In this document: in pieces, positions 1 through 10,575 of the stretch | Layout: the number at the start of each line of letters is the position of its first letter | Numbering within the stretch: position 1 is the stretch's first letter | NCBI RefSeq assembly: GCF_001753245.1 | Contig: NZ_CP017415.1 | Coordinates: 1,578,501-1,642,500 of the forward strand | Direction: 5' to 3' | Length of the DNA stretch: 64,000 nucleotides | Source of the DNA: Acidihalobacter yilgarnensis | Lineage (GTDB): Bacteria > Pseudomonadota > Gammaproteobacteria > DSM-5130 > Acidihalobacteraceae | Position numbers and translations under genes: made by a program | The notes under the pieces: generated by a model | What the model was told of the DNA's origin: nothing | The model's input: only the letters and a program-made list of their open reading frames with translations | Databases searched by the model: none

Positions 1-1197
1 GAGAAGCGCGACCATCGGCGGATCGGCAAGCAGCTCGACCTGTTCCATCTGCAGGAAGAGGCGCCTGGCATGGTCTTCTGGCACGCCAAGGGCTGGAGTA
101 TTTGGAATACGGTTGAGCAGTACATGCGCCGCGTCTATGTCGCATGCGGTTACCAGGAAGTGCGTAGTCCTCAGGTTGTCGATGTGTCGTTGTGGAAGCG
201 CTCCGGGCATTGGGAGAATTACAAGGAACACATGTTCTTCACGGAGTCGGAGAAGCGCGAGTACGCGCTTAAGCCGATGAATTGTCCGTGCCATGTGCAG
301 ATATTCAATCATGCCTTGCGCAGTTACCGCGATTTGCCGATGCGTTACGGCGAGTTCGGCGCTTGCCATCGCAACGAGACCTCGGGCGCACTGCACGGCA
401 TCATGCGTGTACGCGGTTTCACTCAGGATGATGGTCACATTTTCTGCACCGAGGCGCAGATCGAGGAAGAGGTTGCTGCCTTCCACGAACAGGCGATGAA
501 GGTATACGCCGACTTCGGCTTCAGCGACGTTTCGGTTAAAATCGCCCTGCGGCCAGATTTGCGGCTTGGCTCGGACGAAGACTGGGACAAGGCCGAGGGT
601 ACGTTGCGCAATGCGTTGCGCCGCTGCGGCGTTGAATGGGTGGAGTTGCCTGGCGAAGGCGCTTTTTATAGTCCGAAGGTCGAATATCACCTCAAGGATG
701 CGATCGGGCGCGAGTGGCAGGTCGGCACTATCCAGGCCGACTATCACATGCCACTCAAGCTGGATGCGGAGTACATCGACGAGCATTCCCAGCGTAGAAC
801 GCCAGTGATGCTGCATCGAGCGATTCTCGGTTCTCTGGAGCGTTTCATTGGCATTCTGATTGAGCATCACGAAGGGCGTTTCCCGCTTTGGCTGGCGCCG
901 GTTCAGGCAGTGGTGATGAATATCACCGATCGACAGGCGGAATTTGCTCGAGAGGTGACCGAAACCTTGGCCGAGCAGGGATATCGGGTCATCGATGACT
1001 TGAGAAATGAAAAGATTGGCTTTAAGATTCGCGAGCACACGCTTAAGCGTGTCCCCTTTCTATTGGTTGTTGGGGACCGTGAGGCTGACGAACGTACCGT
1101 TTCAGTGCGCACGCGAGAAGGCGAAGACCTCGGTTCAATGACCTTGGATGCCTTCCTTCGGCGGCTCGCCGAAGAGCCTGCGCCAAACGGGCATTGA
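1..1197 (+). CDS. thrS: Threonyl-tRNA synthetase, 3' part (5' end outside window)
   Basis: Charges tRNA-Thr with threonine in the cytoplasm. The reading frame is open from base 1 and begins with [20 protein letters not shown], the usual start of the class II catalytic core, so the N-terminal TGS and editing domains lie upstream of the window. The zinc-site cysteine is in [10 protein letters not shown] and the zinc-site histidine in TQDDGHIFC. Motif 3 is [18 protein letters not shown], and the anticodon-binding domain begins near [13 protein letters not shown]. The next gene, infC, follows after 21 bases, which is the standard thrS-infC order. An ATG at base 70 is an internal methionine (GMVFWH), not the start. 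Confidence 0.97.
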   Translation, partial: EKRDHRRIGKQLDLFHLQEEAPGMVFWHAKGWSIWNTVEQYMRRVYVACGYQEVRSPQVVDVSLWKRSGHWENYKEHMFFTESEKREYALKPMNCPCHVQIFNHALRSYRDLPMRYGEFGACHRNETSGALHGIMRVRGFTQDDGHIFCTEAQIEEEVAAFHEQAMKVYADFGFSDVSVKIALRPDLRLGSDEDWDKAEGTLRNALRRCGVEWVELPGEGAFYSPKVEYHLKDAIGREWQVGTIQADYHMPLKLDAEYIDEHSQRRTPVMLHRAILGSLERFIGILIEHHEGRFPLWLAPVQAVVMNITDRQAEFAREVTETLAEQGYRVIDDLRNEKIGFKIREHTLKRVPFLLVVGDREADERTVSVRTREGEDLGSMTLDAFLRRLAEEPAPNGH

Positions 1198-1218
1198 GTG
1201 TAATTGGAGGAGCGACGT

Positions 1219-1740
1219 ATCAGCGCGCAGAAGAACGTACGACTGAATGGTGAAATAGCCGTTCGTCAGGTCCGACTGATTGATGCCGAGGGCGAAAATC
1301 GCGGGGTTGTATCGATAGAGGAAGCCCTGAGATTGGCGGAAGAGGCCGAACTGGACCTCGTCGAAATTGTGCCCAATGCCGATCCACCCGTTTGCCGGGT
1401 GATGGACTATGGCAAATTCAAGTTCGAGCAGAGCAAAAAGGCGGCTCAGGCGCGCAAGAAGCAGAAGCAGGTTCAGGTCAAGGAAGTTAAGTTCCGGCCT
1501 GGCACCGAGGATGGCGATTATCGGGTCAAGCTGCGTAACCTGATGCGTTTCCTCGAGGAAGGCGACAAGGCCAAGATCACCATACGGTTTCGTGGTCGCG
1601 AGATGGCTCACCAGGAACGCGGTATGCAGTTATTGAGTCGCGTGGAAGGCGATCTCGGGGAGTTGGCTAGCGTGGAACAGCGGCCGAAGATGGAGGGGCG
1701 GCAAATGGTGATGGTGCTCGCCCCCAAGAAAACGTCGTAG
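1219..1740 (+). CDS. infC: Translation initiation factor IF-3 with ATC start codon
   Basis: IF-3 binds the 30S subunit, prevents premature subunit joining and proofreads the start codon. The protein (173 residues) begins [19 protein letters not shown], the family's normal N-terminus, and ends with the [14 protein letters not shown] motif. I place the start at ATC 1219: a strong ribosome-binding site GGAGGAG (1206-1212) lies six bases upstream, and no ATG, GTG or TTG sits at that point. TTG 1204 is in frame but overlaps the ribosome-binding site. Rare AUU/AUC starts on infC are the known basis of IF-3 autoregulation, because IF-3 discriminates against non-canonical starts. rpmI and rplT follow in the conserved operon. 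Confidence 0.95.
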   Translation: MSAQKNVRLNGEIAVRQVRLIDAEGENRGVVSIEEALRLAEEAELDLVEIVPNADPPVCRVMDYGKFKFEQSKKAAQARKKQKQVQVKEVKFRPGTEDGDYRVKLRNLMRFLEEGDKAKITIRFRGREMAHQERGMQLLSRVEGDLGELASVEQRPKMEGRQMVMVLAPKKTS

Positions 1741-1779
1741 GCCGGTGGCCTGCGCAAGCAGACGCGGAGTAGAAAGGCA

Positions 1780-1977
1780 ATGCCCAAACTGAAGACCAAT
1801 CGTGGTGCGGCCAAGCGCTTCAAGCGCACGGCTTCCGGCCGTTTCAAGCGCGGCCAGTCGCACCTGAACCACATACTGACCAAGAAAAGCACCAAGCGGA
1901 AGCGTCACTTGCGTTCGATAAGCCTCGTCGCCAAATGCGATACGCCGGCCATCAAGCGCATGCTTCCGTATAGCTGA
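1780..1977 (+). CDS. rpmI: 50S ribosomal protein L35
   Basis: Small basic protein of the large ribosomal subunit, 65 residues, the usual length. It starts [20 protein letters not shown] and ends with KRMLPYS, both family signatures. It lies 39 bases after infC and 22 bases before rplT. In this operon type L20 represses rpmI-rplT translation through a leader structure; I did not model that fold here. Confidence 0.97.
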   Translation: MPKLKTNRGAAKRFKRTASGRFKRGQSHLNHILTKKSTKRKRHLRSISLVAKCDTPAIKRMLPYS

Positions 1978-1999
1978 TCGGCGCGAGAGGATATAAATA

Positions 2000-2362
2000 A
2001 TGCCCCGAGTAAAACGTGGTGTCACCGCACATGCGAGACACAAGAAAGTTCTGAAGCAAGCCAAGGGTTATTACGGCGCACGCAAAAATGTGTACCGGGT
2101 AGCCACGCAGGCCGTTACCCGAGCCGGCCAGTATGCCTATCGCGATCGCCGCCAGCGGAAGCGTCAGTTCCGTGCTCTGTGGATTGTGCGCATTAACGCT
2201 GCGGCGCGTCAGTTCGATCTGTCCTACAGCCGTATGATGGATGGTCTGAACAAATGTGGTATCGAACTGGATCGCAAGGTGCTTGCTGATCTCGCCGTCC
2301 ATGATCTGGTGGCGTTCGGTCGTGTTGCCGAGCAAGCCAAGGCTGCCCTCGTTACCGCTTGA
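2000..2362 (+). CDS. rplT: 50S ribosomal protein L20
   Basis: Binds 23S rRNA early in 50S assembly and, in relatives, represses its own operon. It has 120 residues and starts [20 protein letters not shown], a clear L20 signature, with the conserved [19 protein letters not shown] stretch in the middle. It is the last ribosomal gene of the infC-rpmI-rplT group. A hairpin with a T-run follows about 50 bases after the stop and separates it from pheS. Confidence 0.97.
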   Translation: MPRVKRGVTAHARHKKVLKQAKGYYGARKNVYRVATQAVTRAGQYAYRDRRQRKRQFRALWIVRINAAARQFDLSYSRMMDGLNKCGIELDRKVLADLAVHDLVAFGRVAEQAKAALVTA

Positions 2363-2412
2363 ACCACGCGGTTCGCGATGTGGGGTAAAAGCACACATCG
2401 TGTTTCGGGCGT

Positions 2413-2445
2413 AAAGGGGAAAGGCCTGCCTTTCCCCTTTTTATT
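2413..2445 (+). terminator. Rho-independent terminator or attenuator between rplT and pheS
   Basis: A perfect 12-bp stem (AAAGGGGAAAGG at 2413-2424, CCTTTCCCCTTT at 2429-2440) with the loop CCTG is followed by more T residues. It ends about 28 bases before the pheS start. It could terminate the ribosomal operon, or act as a partial attenuator for pheST as in enterobacteria. I found no convincing Phe-rich leader peptide placed to control it. Confidence 0.85.
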
Positions 2446-2460
2446 TGGGTTTAAGCTTAA

Positions 2461-3489
<1,029 letters not shown>

Positions 3490-3561
3490 ACGCATCGGCT
3501 ACTACATTCTGTAGTCGCTTCATCGAAGTTATTCAATATCAGTTAATCAGGGCGAACAAGC

Positions 3562-5943
3562 ATGCGTTTGAGCGAGCATTGGCTAAAGGAATGGTTGCCG
3601 GATCTTGCGGAGGATGCTGAGACTCTGGGCAGACGACTGACCATGGCCGGCCTTGAACTCGATGGTATCGAGCCTGCGGCTCCGCCATTTAGTGGGATTG
3701 TCGTCGCGCAAGTGCGTTCGGTCGAACCGCATCCAGACGCCGATCGTTTGCGTATCTGTCAGGTTGACGCAGGGGATGGGCAGACGGTGCAGGTGGTTTG
3801 CGGTGCGCCGAATGTGCTTGCAGGCATGTATGTTCCATTTGCCAGGGTTGGTGCCGTGTTGCCCGGCGATCTGCGTATTAAGGCGGCCAAACTGCGTGGC
3901 GTCGAATCGCAGGGCATGCTGTGCTCTGCGGCAGAGCTGGGTTTGGCTGAAACCAGCGATGGTTTGATGTCACTCCCGAAAGACTTCGTATTGGGACAGG
4001 ATCTGCGTGAAGCCCTGAATCTAAACGACAGCGTGCTTGAGATCGACTTGACGCCCAACCGTGCAGACTGCCTCAGTGTGCTGGGCATCGCGCGTGAGCT
4101 GTCCGCGCTGGAGTCGACACCACTGCGGCCGATGGATTTCATCGAGGTGGCGGCACAGAACGATGCGGTACTGCACGTGCGCCTGGATGTGCCAGAGGCC
4201 TGTCCGCGTTACGTTGGACGCGTGATACGGGGCGTAGATGCCAGCGCCCAGGCTCCCTTATGGCTGCGCGAGCGGTTGCGCCGCAGCGGTGTGCGCAGCA
4301 TCAGTTCGGTGGTTGACGTTACCAATTACGTGATGCTCGAGCTGGGTCAGCCGATGCATGCCTTTGATTTATCTCGCTTGAGCGGTGACATTCGTGTGCG
4401 TATGGCGCGATCGGGGGAGCGGATCGATCTGCTCAACGATCAGGCCGTGGAATTGCGTGACGACACATTGGTGATCGCCGATGACGCCGGAGCCTTGGCT
4501 GTCGCGGGCATTATGGGTGGGTCGTCCAGCGCGGTGGTCGGTACCACCCAGGATGTTTTTCTCGAAAGTGCGTACTTCTCGCCAGATGCAGTGACGGGCC
4601 GGGCGCGTGCATTGGGTTTGCATACGGAATCGTCCCATCGGTTCGAGCGTGGCGTAGATCCCGCGCTTCAGCGTACGGCTATGGAGCGCGCGACGGCGCT
4701 GATTATTGAAATTGGCGGTGGTGCTCCTGGGCCGCTGACCGAGGTTTGTTCGGAGGCGCACCTGCCAGTGCGCGTACCGATCAATCTGCGGCGTGCGCGC
4801 ATCGAGCGATTGCTGGGTGTGCGTTATGAGGATGCGCAGATTGCCGGTATGTTGACCGCCTTGGGTTGCGTGCTTAACGAAACGGCTGAGGGTTGGTGTG
4901 TGGTGCCTCCTTCGCATCGTTTCGATCTTTCGATTGAGGTCGATCTGATCGAGGAATTGGTCCGTGTGCATGGATATGACCGGATTCCAGAGCGTCATAT
5001 GCCGGTTAGGCCTGGCATCGTAGTCGAACCGGAGGCTGCTGTTTCGGTGCACCGGCTGCGAGAGCTTCTGTGTGGGCGAGGATATCGCGAGGCGATTGCC
5101 TACAGTTTTATTGAGGCATCGCTTGCAAAGCGCTTTGCGCCGGATGCGACCCCTATCGTATTGAGCAATCCTTTATCTGCAGAATTGGCCGTAATGCGAC
5201 CGAGTCTATGGCCGGGGCTGGTGAAGGCGCTGGCATACAATGCCAATCGTCAGCAGAGTCGTGGTCGTTTATTTGAGACGGGTTTGAGGTTTTCCTCGGA
5301 ATCGCTTGATAACGAACAAGAATCCATGATTTCCGGGGCCGCTTATGGTCCGGTGGAACCCCTCCAGTGGGGGCAGGGATCGCGAGAGATCGATTTTTTC
5401 GATATCAAGGGTGATGTTGAAGCCTTGCTGGCACTGGCGGGGCGTGCGGAAGAAGTGGTCTTCGTGGCAGATCGGCATCCTGCGCTGCATCCCGGTCAGT
5501 CGGCTCGGATCGAGCGGGGAGGCGAAGTGATCGGTTGGATGGGGATGCTGAGTCCAGATCTGGAGAAGGCATTGGGCCTGGAGCGCCCGATCGGGCTGTT
5601 CGAACTGCGCCTCACGCCTTTGTGTCAGGGTAAGCTAGCCCGCTTCACGCCATTGTCGCGCTTCCCGGCTACACGCCGTGATCTTGCCGTGCTGGTTGAC
5701 GATTCGGTGCCTGCCGAAGCGCTGATGGCAACAATTCGCGGCTTGGCAATCGATGAGCTGCAGGAATTGCAGTTGTTCGACGTCTACACGGGTGAGGGCG
5801 TCCCATCTGGTCGAAAAAGCATCGCTTTCGGCTTGATTTTACAGGGATTAACGAGCAGTCTTACGGACCAGATGATCGAAGCGATAATCAGCCGGGTCGT
5901 CAAGGAACTTGAAGGCAGGCTTGGGGCGATACCAAGGGGGTAA
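3562..5943 (+). CDS. pheT: Phenylalanyl-tRNA synthetase beta subunit
   Basis: Structural, tRNA-binding and editing subunit of PheRS. It has 793 residues, the normal bacterial length. The N-terminal OB-fold tRNA-binding domain is visible at about 40-150 (PHPDADRLRICQVDAG, VVCGAPNV). The B3/B4 editing domain (AHRFERGVDPAL-like stretch) and the B5 domain are central. The C-terminal ferredoxin-like anticodon domain contains FPATRRDLAVLVDDSVP. It ends three bases before ihfA, which suggests co-transcription and probably translational coupling. Confidence 0.97.
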   Translation: MRLSEHWLKEWLPDLAEDAETLGRRLTMAGLELDGIEPAAPPFSGIVVAQVRSVEPHPDADRLRICQVDAGDGQTVQVVCGAPNVLAGMYVPFARVGAVLPGDLRIKAAKLRGVESQGMLCSAAELGLAETSDGLMSLPKDFVLGQDLREALNLNDSVLEIDLTPNRADCLSVLGIARELSALESTPLRPMDFIEVAAQNDAVLHVRLDVPEACPRYVGRVIRGVDASAQAPLWLRERLRRSGVRSISSVVDVTNYVMLELGQPMHAFDLSRLSGDIRVRMARSGERIDLLNDQAVELRDDTLVIADDAGALAVAGIMGGSSSAVVGTTQDVFLESAYFSPDAVTGRARALGLHTESSHRFERGVDPALQRTAMERATALIIEIGGGAPGPLTEVCSEAHLPVRVPINLRRARIERLLGVRYEDAQIAGMLTALGCVLNETAEGWCVVPPSHRFDLSIEVDLIEELVRVHGYDRIPERHMPVRPGIVVEPEAAVSVHRLRELLCGRGYREAIAYSFIEASLAKRFAPDATPIVLSNPLSAELAVMRPSLWPGLVKALAYNANRQQSRGRLFETGLRFSSESLDNEQESMISGAAYGPVEPLQWGQGSREIDFFDIKGDVEALLALAGRAEEVVFVADRHPALHPGQSARIERGGEVIGWMGMLSPDLEKALGLERPIGLFELRLTPLCQGKLARFTPLSRFPATRRDLAVLVDDSVPAEALMATIRGLAIDELQELQLFDVYTGEGVPSGRKSIAFGLILQGLTSSLTDQMIEAIISRVVKELEGRLGAIPRG

Positions 5944-5946
5944 TCC

Positions 5947-6243
5947 ATGGCTTTAACCAAGGCGGACATGGCCGAGCGCCTGTTCGAAGAGCTGGGATTG
6001 AACAAGCGCGAAGCCAAGGATTTCGTGGAAATGTTCTTCCAGGAATTGAGCGACGCGCTGGAGAAGGGGGAAGAGGTCAAGCTTTCCGGTTTTGGTAACT
6101 TTTCCCTGCGCGACAAGCGCCAACGGCCCGGGCGCAACCCAAAGACAGGCGAGGAGATCCCGATCACCGCGCGGCGTGTCGTAACCTTCCGCCCCGGACA
6201 GAAGCTCAAGGCAAGGGTAGAGGCCTATGCTGGAGGCGAGTAA
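5947..6243 (+). CDS. ihfA: Integration host factor alpha subunit
   Basis: Sequence-specific DNA-bending protein that pairs with IHF-beta and acts in recombination, replication and transcription. It has 98 residues and starts [20 protein letters not shown]. The DNA-intercalating arm [14 protein letters not shown] carries the key proline. The gene sits directly after pheT and overlaps the next gene by 17 bases, the conserved pheST-ihfA order of gammaproteobacteria. Confidence 0.97.
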   Translation: MALTKADMAERLFEELGLNKREAKDFVEMFFQELSDALEKGEEVKLSGFGNFSLRDKRQRPGRNPKTGEEIPITARRVVTFRPGQKLKARVEAYAGGE

Positions 6244-6592
6244 CAATAACGAGTTGCCGCCGATTCCCACCAAGCGTTATTTCACGATTGGCGAGGTTAG
6301 CGAGCTGTGTGACGTGAAACCGCATGTGCTGCGCTATTGGGAGCAAGAATTTCCGGCACTCAAGCCAGTCAAGCGGCGCGGCAACCGCCGTTACTACCAG
6401 CGCCAAGACGTGATTTTAATCCGCCAGATACGTAGTCTGTTGTACGAACAGGGATATACGATCGGCGGCGCCAGACTCAAGCTGGAGAGCGCTGAGTCCA
6501 AGGCAGATAGCACCCAAAGCCAACAAATCGTGCGTCAATTGCGTTCAGAACTCGAAGCCTTGCTGCAGGAACTCAAGCATCTGGATGGCTGA
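6227..6592 (+). CDS. MerR-family transcriptional regulator downstream of ihfA
   Basis: A 121-residue DNA-binding protein. The N-terminal winged helix-turn-helix is clear: [20 protein letters not shown] then [21 protein letters not shown] short C-terminal helix (about 85-120) would serve as the dimerisation coiled coil. No cysteine-rich metal-binding tail is seen, so it is not a classical mercury or copper sensor. The start overlaps the end of ihfA, indicating translational coupling. Homologues at this position, for example in Pseudomonas, are conserved but of unclear function. The tRNA-Pro gene that often follows is absent here. Confidence 0.9.
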   Translation: MLEASNNNELPPIPTKRYFTIGEVSELCDVKPHVLRYWEQEFPALKPVKRRGNRRYYQRQDVILIRQIRSLLYEQGYTIGGARLKLESAESKADSTQSQQIVRQLRSELEALLQELKHLDG

Positions 6593-6644
6593 TTTGCCGT
6601 GGACGTAACCAGCATCGTTTCTATGTGATTATGATCTTGAGGCG

Positions 6645-6653
6645 TGCTAGAAT
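6645..6653 (+). promoter_or_regulatory. Extended -10 promoter for rpsO-pnp
   Basis: TGCTAGAAT matches an extended -10 element (TGnTATAAT-like) 49 bases before the rpsO start. I see no good -35 element at the standard spacing, which is tolerated by extended -10 promoters. It fits the break between the pheT-ihfA-merR unit and rpsO. Confidence 0.45.
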
Positions 6654-6701
6654 GCCCGCCCTCTACGTATAACCGTTTTTCTTGGTGGGAGTTGTTATTA
6701 G

Positions 6702-6971
6702 ATGTCGCTGACCATGGAAGATAAGTCCAACATCGTTGGCAAGTTTCAGCGGGCCGAGGCCGATACCGGGTCGCCCGAAGTGCAGGTGGCGCTGTTGTCT
6801 GCGCGGATCAGTTATTTGACCGAGCATTTCAACACGCACAAGCACGATCACCATTCGCGCCGTGGGCTTCTGAAGCTGGTTAACCAGCGCCGCAAGCTAC
6901 TCGACTATCTGCGCGGGAAGGACCAGCAGCGCTACCAGTCGCTGATCAGCGAACTCGGCTTGCGCCGATAA
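6702..6971 (+). CDS. rpsO: 30S ribosomal protein S15
   Basis: Primary 16S rRNA-binding protein of the small subunit. It has 89 residues, the usual size. Conserved landmarks are [20 protein letters not shown], the [20 protein letters not shown] core and the terminal [10 protein letters not shown]. It is followed after 31 bases by pnp, the universal rpsO-pnp pairing in which S15 represses its own translation and the transcript is processed between the genes. Confidence 0.97.
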   Translation: MSLTMEDKSNIVGKFQRAEADTGSPEVQVALLSARISYLTEHFNTHKHDHHSRRGLLKLVNQRRKLLDYLRGKDQQRYQSLISELGLRR

Positions 6972-7002
6972 TCCCGCCCGACCTCTCGCTTAGGAATGGA
7001 AC

Positions 7003-9090
7003 GTGCCAGCCATTAAAAAGTCCTTCCAGTACGGTGATCGCACCGTCGTAATTGAAACGGGTGAAATTGCCCGCCAGGCTGACGCAGCCGTCATCATCAA
7101 CGTGGACGATACTGTTGTCCTAGTCACGGCCGTCGCGCAGAAGCATGCGATCCCGGGGCGCGACTTCTTCCCACTGACCGTTAACTACCAAGAACGCACC
7201 TATGCTGCCGGGCGTATTCCGGGAGGGTTTTTCAAGCGCGAAGGTCGTCCAAGCGAAAAGGAAACCCTGACCTCGCGGCTGATTGATCGCCCGTTGCGTC
7301 CGCTGTTTCCGAAGGGCTTCTTCAATGAAGTCCAAGTTGTCGCCACGGTTATGTCGGTGAACCCTGAAGTCGACCCGGACGTCGTCGCCATGCTGGGTGC
7401 CTCAGCTGCGGTCGCCTTGTCCGGCATGCCGTTTAAGGGACCAATCGGCTGTGCCCGCGTCGGTTACAAGGACGGCACGTACCTGCTTAATCCGAGTAAT
7501 TCCGCGCTCAAGGAATCCGAGCTAGATCTCGTCGTTGCCGGCACCGAACATGCTGTGTTGATGGTCGAATCCGAGGCACATGAATTGTCCGAGGAGGTCA
7601 TGCTTGGCGCCGTGATGTATGGTCACGAGCAGATGCAGGCCGCGATTGCCGCGATTATGGAGCTGGTTGCCGAGGCGGGTAAGCCCGCTTGGGATTGGCA
7701 GGCGACTCAGACCAATGAGGCATTGCTGGATCAGGTGCGTGCTCGCTGTGAGAGCGATCTGTCGACGGCCTACCAGATTGCAGAAAAACTGTCGCGCCAG
7801 ACGCGTGTTGCTGAATTGCGCAATCAGGTGATCGGGGAGTTGGCGGTTGCAGAAGGTGAAGGTCCCAATGCTGACGACGTCGCCAATGCCTTCGCCAAGA
7901 TCGAAAAAATGCATGTGCGCGGTCGTATTTTGGCCGGTGAACGCCGTATCGATGGCCGCGATACCACCACGGTACGCCCGATCACCATCCGTACCGGCGT
8001 AATGCCCCGTACCCATGGCTCCGCCTTGTTTACACGTGGTGAGACTCAGGCCATCGTGACTTGTACCCTAGGGACGGAGCGCGACTCTCAGATTATCGAC
8101 GCGATCGAAGGTGAGCGCCGTGAGCGCTTCCTGCTGCATTACAACTTCCCGCCTTATTGCGTGGGGGAGACCGGTATGGTCGGCTCTCCGAAGCGCCGTG
8201 AGATCGGGCATGGTCGTCTGGCCAAGCGTGGGATCCAGGCCGTGATGCCGGACGAGAAATCGTTCCCCTATGTGGTTCGCGTGGTCTCCGAGATTACTGA
8301 ATCCAATGGCTCCAGCTCCATGGCTTCGGTTTGCGGTACTAGCCTCTCGTTGATGGATGCCGGTGTGCCGCTGAAGGCGCCTGTCGCGGGTATTGCAATG
8401 GGCCTGATCAAGGAAGGGGAACGCTTTGCGGTACTGAGCGATATCCTGGGCGACGAGGATCACCTTGGCGACATGGATTTCAAGGTAGCCGGTACCGAAT
8501 CCGGTGTTACCGCCCTGCAGATGGATATCAAGATCGACGGGATCACCCGCGAGATCATGGAGCGTGCACTGGGCCAGGCCCGTGATGGGCGTATCCATAT
8601 TCTCGGCAAGATGGCCGAAGTGATTTCTGCACCGCGTACCGAGATGTCGGCTTACGCACCCCGCTACGTCACCATGCGTATCAACCCCGAGAAGATCCGG
8701 GATGTGATCGGCAAGGGTGGTAGCGTGATTCGTTCGATCACTGAGGAAACAGGCGCGACAATCGACATCGATGATGATGGCAGCATTCGTATCGCTTCCG
8801 TCGACAAGGCGGCCGGCGAAGAGGCGCGTCGTCGTATCGAAGAGATCACCGCGGATGTCGAAGTAGGGCACATCTACGAGGGGCGAGTCGCCAAGATCAT
8901 GGACTTTGGTGCCTTCGTTACCATCCTGCCTGGTCGTGACGGTCTGGTGCATATCTCGCAGATTTCCGACGAGCGCGTGGAGAATGTCTCCGACAAGCTT
9001 TCCGAGGGCGACGTGGTTCGCGTCAAGGTGCTGGAGGTGGATAAGCAGGGACGTATTCGCCTGAGTATCAAGGCGATCGAGGCAGCCTGA
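7003..9090 (+). CDS. pnp: Polyribonucleotide nucleotidyltransferase (PNPase)
   Basis: 3'-5' phosphorolytic exoribonuclease and degradosome component. It has 695 residues with the expected order: two RNase PH domains (about 1-230 and 310-550, with [18 protein letters not shown] in the second), a KH domain (about 555-615, [15 protein letters not shown]) and a C-terminal S1 RNA-binding domain (about 620-690, [19 protein letters not shown]). The start is GTG at 7003 with GGAATGGAAC upstream. The rpsO-pnp transcript ends at the strong hairpin 30 bases downstream. Confidence 0.97.
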   Translation: MPAIKKSFQYGDRTVVIETGEIARQADAAVIINVDDTVVLVTAVAQKHAIPGRDFFPLTVNYQERTYAAGRIPGGFFKREGRPSEKETLTSRLIDRPLRPLFPKGFFNEVQVVATVMSVNPEVDPDVVAMLGASAAVALSGMPFKGPIGCARVGYKDGTYLLNPSNSALKESELDLVVAGTEHAVLMVESEAHELSEEVMLGAVMYGHEQMQAAIAAIMELVAEAGKPAWDWQATQTNEALLDQVRARCESDLSTAYQIAEKLSRQTRVAELRNQVIGELAVAEGEGPNADDVANAFAKIEKMHVRGRILAGERRIDGRDTTTVRPITIRTGVMPRTHGSALFTRGETQAIVTCTLGTERDSQIIDAIEGERRERFLLHYNFPPYCVGETGMVGSPKRREIGHGRLAKRGIQAVMPDEKSFPYVVRVVSEITESNGSSSMASVCGTSLSLMDAGVPLKAPVAGIAMGLIKEGERFAVLSDILGDEDHLGDMDFKVAGTESGVTALQMDIKIDGITREIMERALGQARDGRIHILGKMAEVISAPRTEMSAYAPRYVTMRINPEKIRDVIGKGGSVIRSITEETGATIDIDDDGSIRIASVDKAAGEEARRRIEEITADVEVGHIYEGRVAKIMDFGAFVTILPGRDGLVHISQISDERVENVSDKLSEGDVVRVKVLEVDKQGRIRLSIKAIEAA

Positions 9091-9119
9091 TTTAGCGATT
9101 GCTTGGCAGTAGATTAAGA

Positions 9120-9144
9120 GGGGGCCGCAAGGCCCCCTTTTTTT
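9120..9144 (+). terminator. Rho-independent terminator after pnp
   Basis: A perfect 7-bp GC stem (GGGGGCC, loop GCAA, GGCCCCC; 9120-9137) is followed by seven T residues. It closes the rpsO-pnp unit. The A residues on the 5' side are too few for a strong terminator of the opposing yheT-like gene. Confidence 0.93.
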
Positions 9145-9188
9145 ATATGCGCTTTTCAGCGTGGGTGAGACACGTTACAGGTCGTGCG

Positions 9189-10187
9189 CTACGCTTTGTC
9201 CACGCGTTTCGCTTCCTTCGGTCTAGTCATCATCGTCATTAACCATTCGGACAAATGTCGTTCGAGCCACGGGCGCCTCAAGCCGGGAATCGGGCCGCTG
9301 ATAAACCCGACGTGCCCGCCACTGCGCATCAATTCCAGACGAATGCTGGGCGAAAGCTCATCATGGCTCGGAATACCACTTGCGAGCAGGAAAGGATCGT
9401 TGCGCGCCTGCACGATCAGGGTTGGGGTGACGATATGGCGGAGCCAAGGCCGACAACTGGCGCGGGTATAGTAATCATCGACGTTCTCGAAGCCATGGAG
9501 CGGCGCGGTGATGCGATCATCGAAATCACGTAACGTTCGCAGGTGTAAAAGCGCATTGCACGTTATAGGTGGCGCGATACCGGTGAGGTGCAGCTTGCGC
9601 AATTGTCCTTTGCGCAAGGGACGCAGCAGATAGGACTGGTAGATTCGTGAGAAGCCACGCTCCAGGCGGTCGGCGGCCGCATGCAGGTCGAAAGGCACCG
9701 AAATCGCCGCAGCTGCTGCAAGTGGGTTGACCGCGCCGGTCTCACCCAGCCACTTCAGCAACACGTTGCCGCCGAGGGAGAAGCCGATCGCGCCGATCGC
9801 TCGCTCTGGAGCATGGGCCTGTAGGCGCGCGACAACTGCTGCGACATCCTGAGTATCGCCTGCATGGTACGCACGTGCCAGGCGGTTGGGCTCACCACTA
9901 CAACCTCTGAAATGCATGATAATTATCTCGAACCCGGAAGTTTGAAGCACAGGGACGAGGCGTCGGATATAAGCCGAGTCACTGGACCCTTCCAGCCCAT
10001 GCAGTATCAGAACGAGTGGCCCTGCGGATGAGGGGCTCCAATCCAGATCGATGAAATCCCCATCGGATAACTCGAAGCGCTCACGGCGGAGGTTGAGTCT
10101 GTGTGAGCGGGCGAAAACGAAGGGCCAAAGTGTCTGCAGATGGGCGCCGGGTAGCCACCAAGCGGGGTGGAAACGTTTATCCGGCAT
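9189..10187 (-). CDS. YheT-family alpha/beta hydrolase
   Basis: Predicted serine hydrolase of 332 residues, of the YheT/ABHD1-3 family; the substrate is unknown, with short-chain esters or lipids likely. The oxyanion-hole region is LILHGLEGSSDSAYIRRL. The nucleophile elbow is IGFSLGGNVLLKWLG, the acid lies in QARNDPFL and the histidine in SGGHVGFI. I choose the start at 10187 (MPDKRFHPAWWLPGAHLQTL) because YheT proteins begin with the FxPAWWLPGxHxQT motif. A longer frame reaching 10385 is only extension into the gene upstream. It overlaps the preceding small gene by 11 bases and converges on pnp. Confidence 0.9.
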   Translation of the reverse strand: MPDKRFHPAWWLPGAHLQTLWPFVFARSHRLNLRRERFELSDGDFIDLDWSPSSAGPLVLILHGLEGSSDSAYIRRLVPVLQTSGFEIIIMHFRGCSGEPNRLARAYHAGDTQDVAAVVARLQAHAPERAIGAIGFSLGGNVLLKWLGETGAVNPLAAAAAISVPFDLHAAADRLERGFSRIYQSYLLRPLRKGQLRKLHLTGIAPPITCNALLHLRTLRDFDDRITAPLHGFENVDDYYTRASCRPWLRHIVTPTLIVQARNDPFLLASGIPSHDELSPSIRLELMRSGGHVGFISGPIPGLRRPWLERHLSEWLMTMMTRPKEAKRVDKA

Positions 10188-10488
10188 CGCCGCTTGCGGG
10201 GTGTGGGCTAAACAGTGGCAGCTCGTGACGCCGTGCATTGGCGGCGAGAAAGGCGCCTCGCCCGGCGTGTGTCCGGTCGAGTTGTGCCCGGTATTCCGAG
10301 GGTTCACCGAGCAGGGTGGCGAAGTAGACTTCCAGCTCGCTGGGTGCCACGCGCGGATACCCATAGGGGGTATCCGGCGCGGCACGCCAGAAGAGCCGCG
10401 GGGCCCAATTATGCGCCATGATTTCGGGGCGTGTTGACCAATCGCGCAGCTTGCGCGCGAGGGCAGAGTCGTCGATTTCCATGGGCAT
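10177..10488 (-). CDS. Hypothetical protein, 103 residues, coupled to the YheT-like hydrolase
   Basis: I do not recognise this family. The protein (start MPMEIDDSALARKLRDWS; a second ATG lies two codons later) is soluble, rich in Arg, Ala and Pro, and without signal peptide, membrane segment or cysteine motif. Its 3' end overlaps the start of the hydrolase by 11 bases in another frame, which supports a real translated gene in an operon. The frame has the same high-GC third-position bias as its neighbours. It may be an accessory to the hydrolase, but nothing in the sequence shows a function. Confidence 0.6.
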   Translation of the reverse strand: MPMEIDDSALARKLRDWSTRPEIMAHNWAPRLFWRAAPDTPYGYPRVAPSELEVYFATLLGEPSEYRAQLDRTHAGRGAFLAANARRHELPLFSPHPASGDAG

Positions 10489-10575
10489 GTTGTATGGGAT
10501 GGTCGTGATGTTTCAAGCCTGCGTCGGCGCTGCCATCATACCCCGCCACGCCGAGTGTCGCTAACCACCCTTGCG

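Noticed and set aside
6593-6701. Expected tRNA-Pro gene after ihfA-merR
   Set aside because: No cloverleaf or T-arm sequence is present; the gap holds only the rpsO promoter region.
8068-8952. Long minus-strand frame opposite pnp (and similar long frames opposite jetC, purL and the FAD enzyme)
   Set aside because: These are antisense shadows produced by high-GC codon bias; they lack ribosome-binding sites and family resemblance, and the opposite strand encodes conserved proteins.
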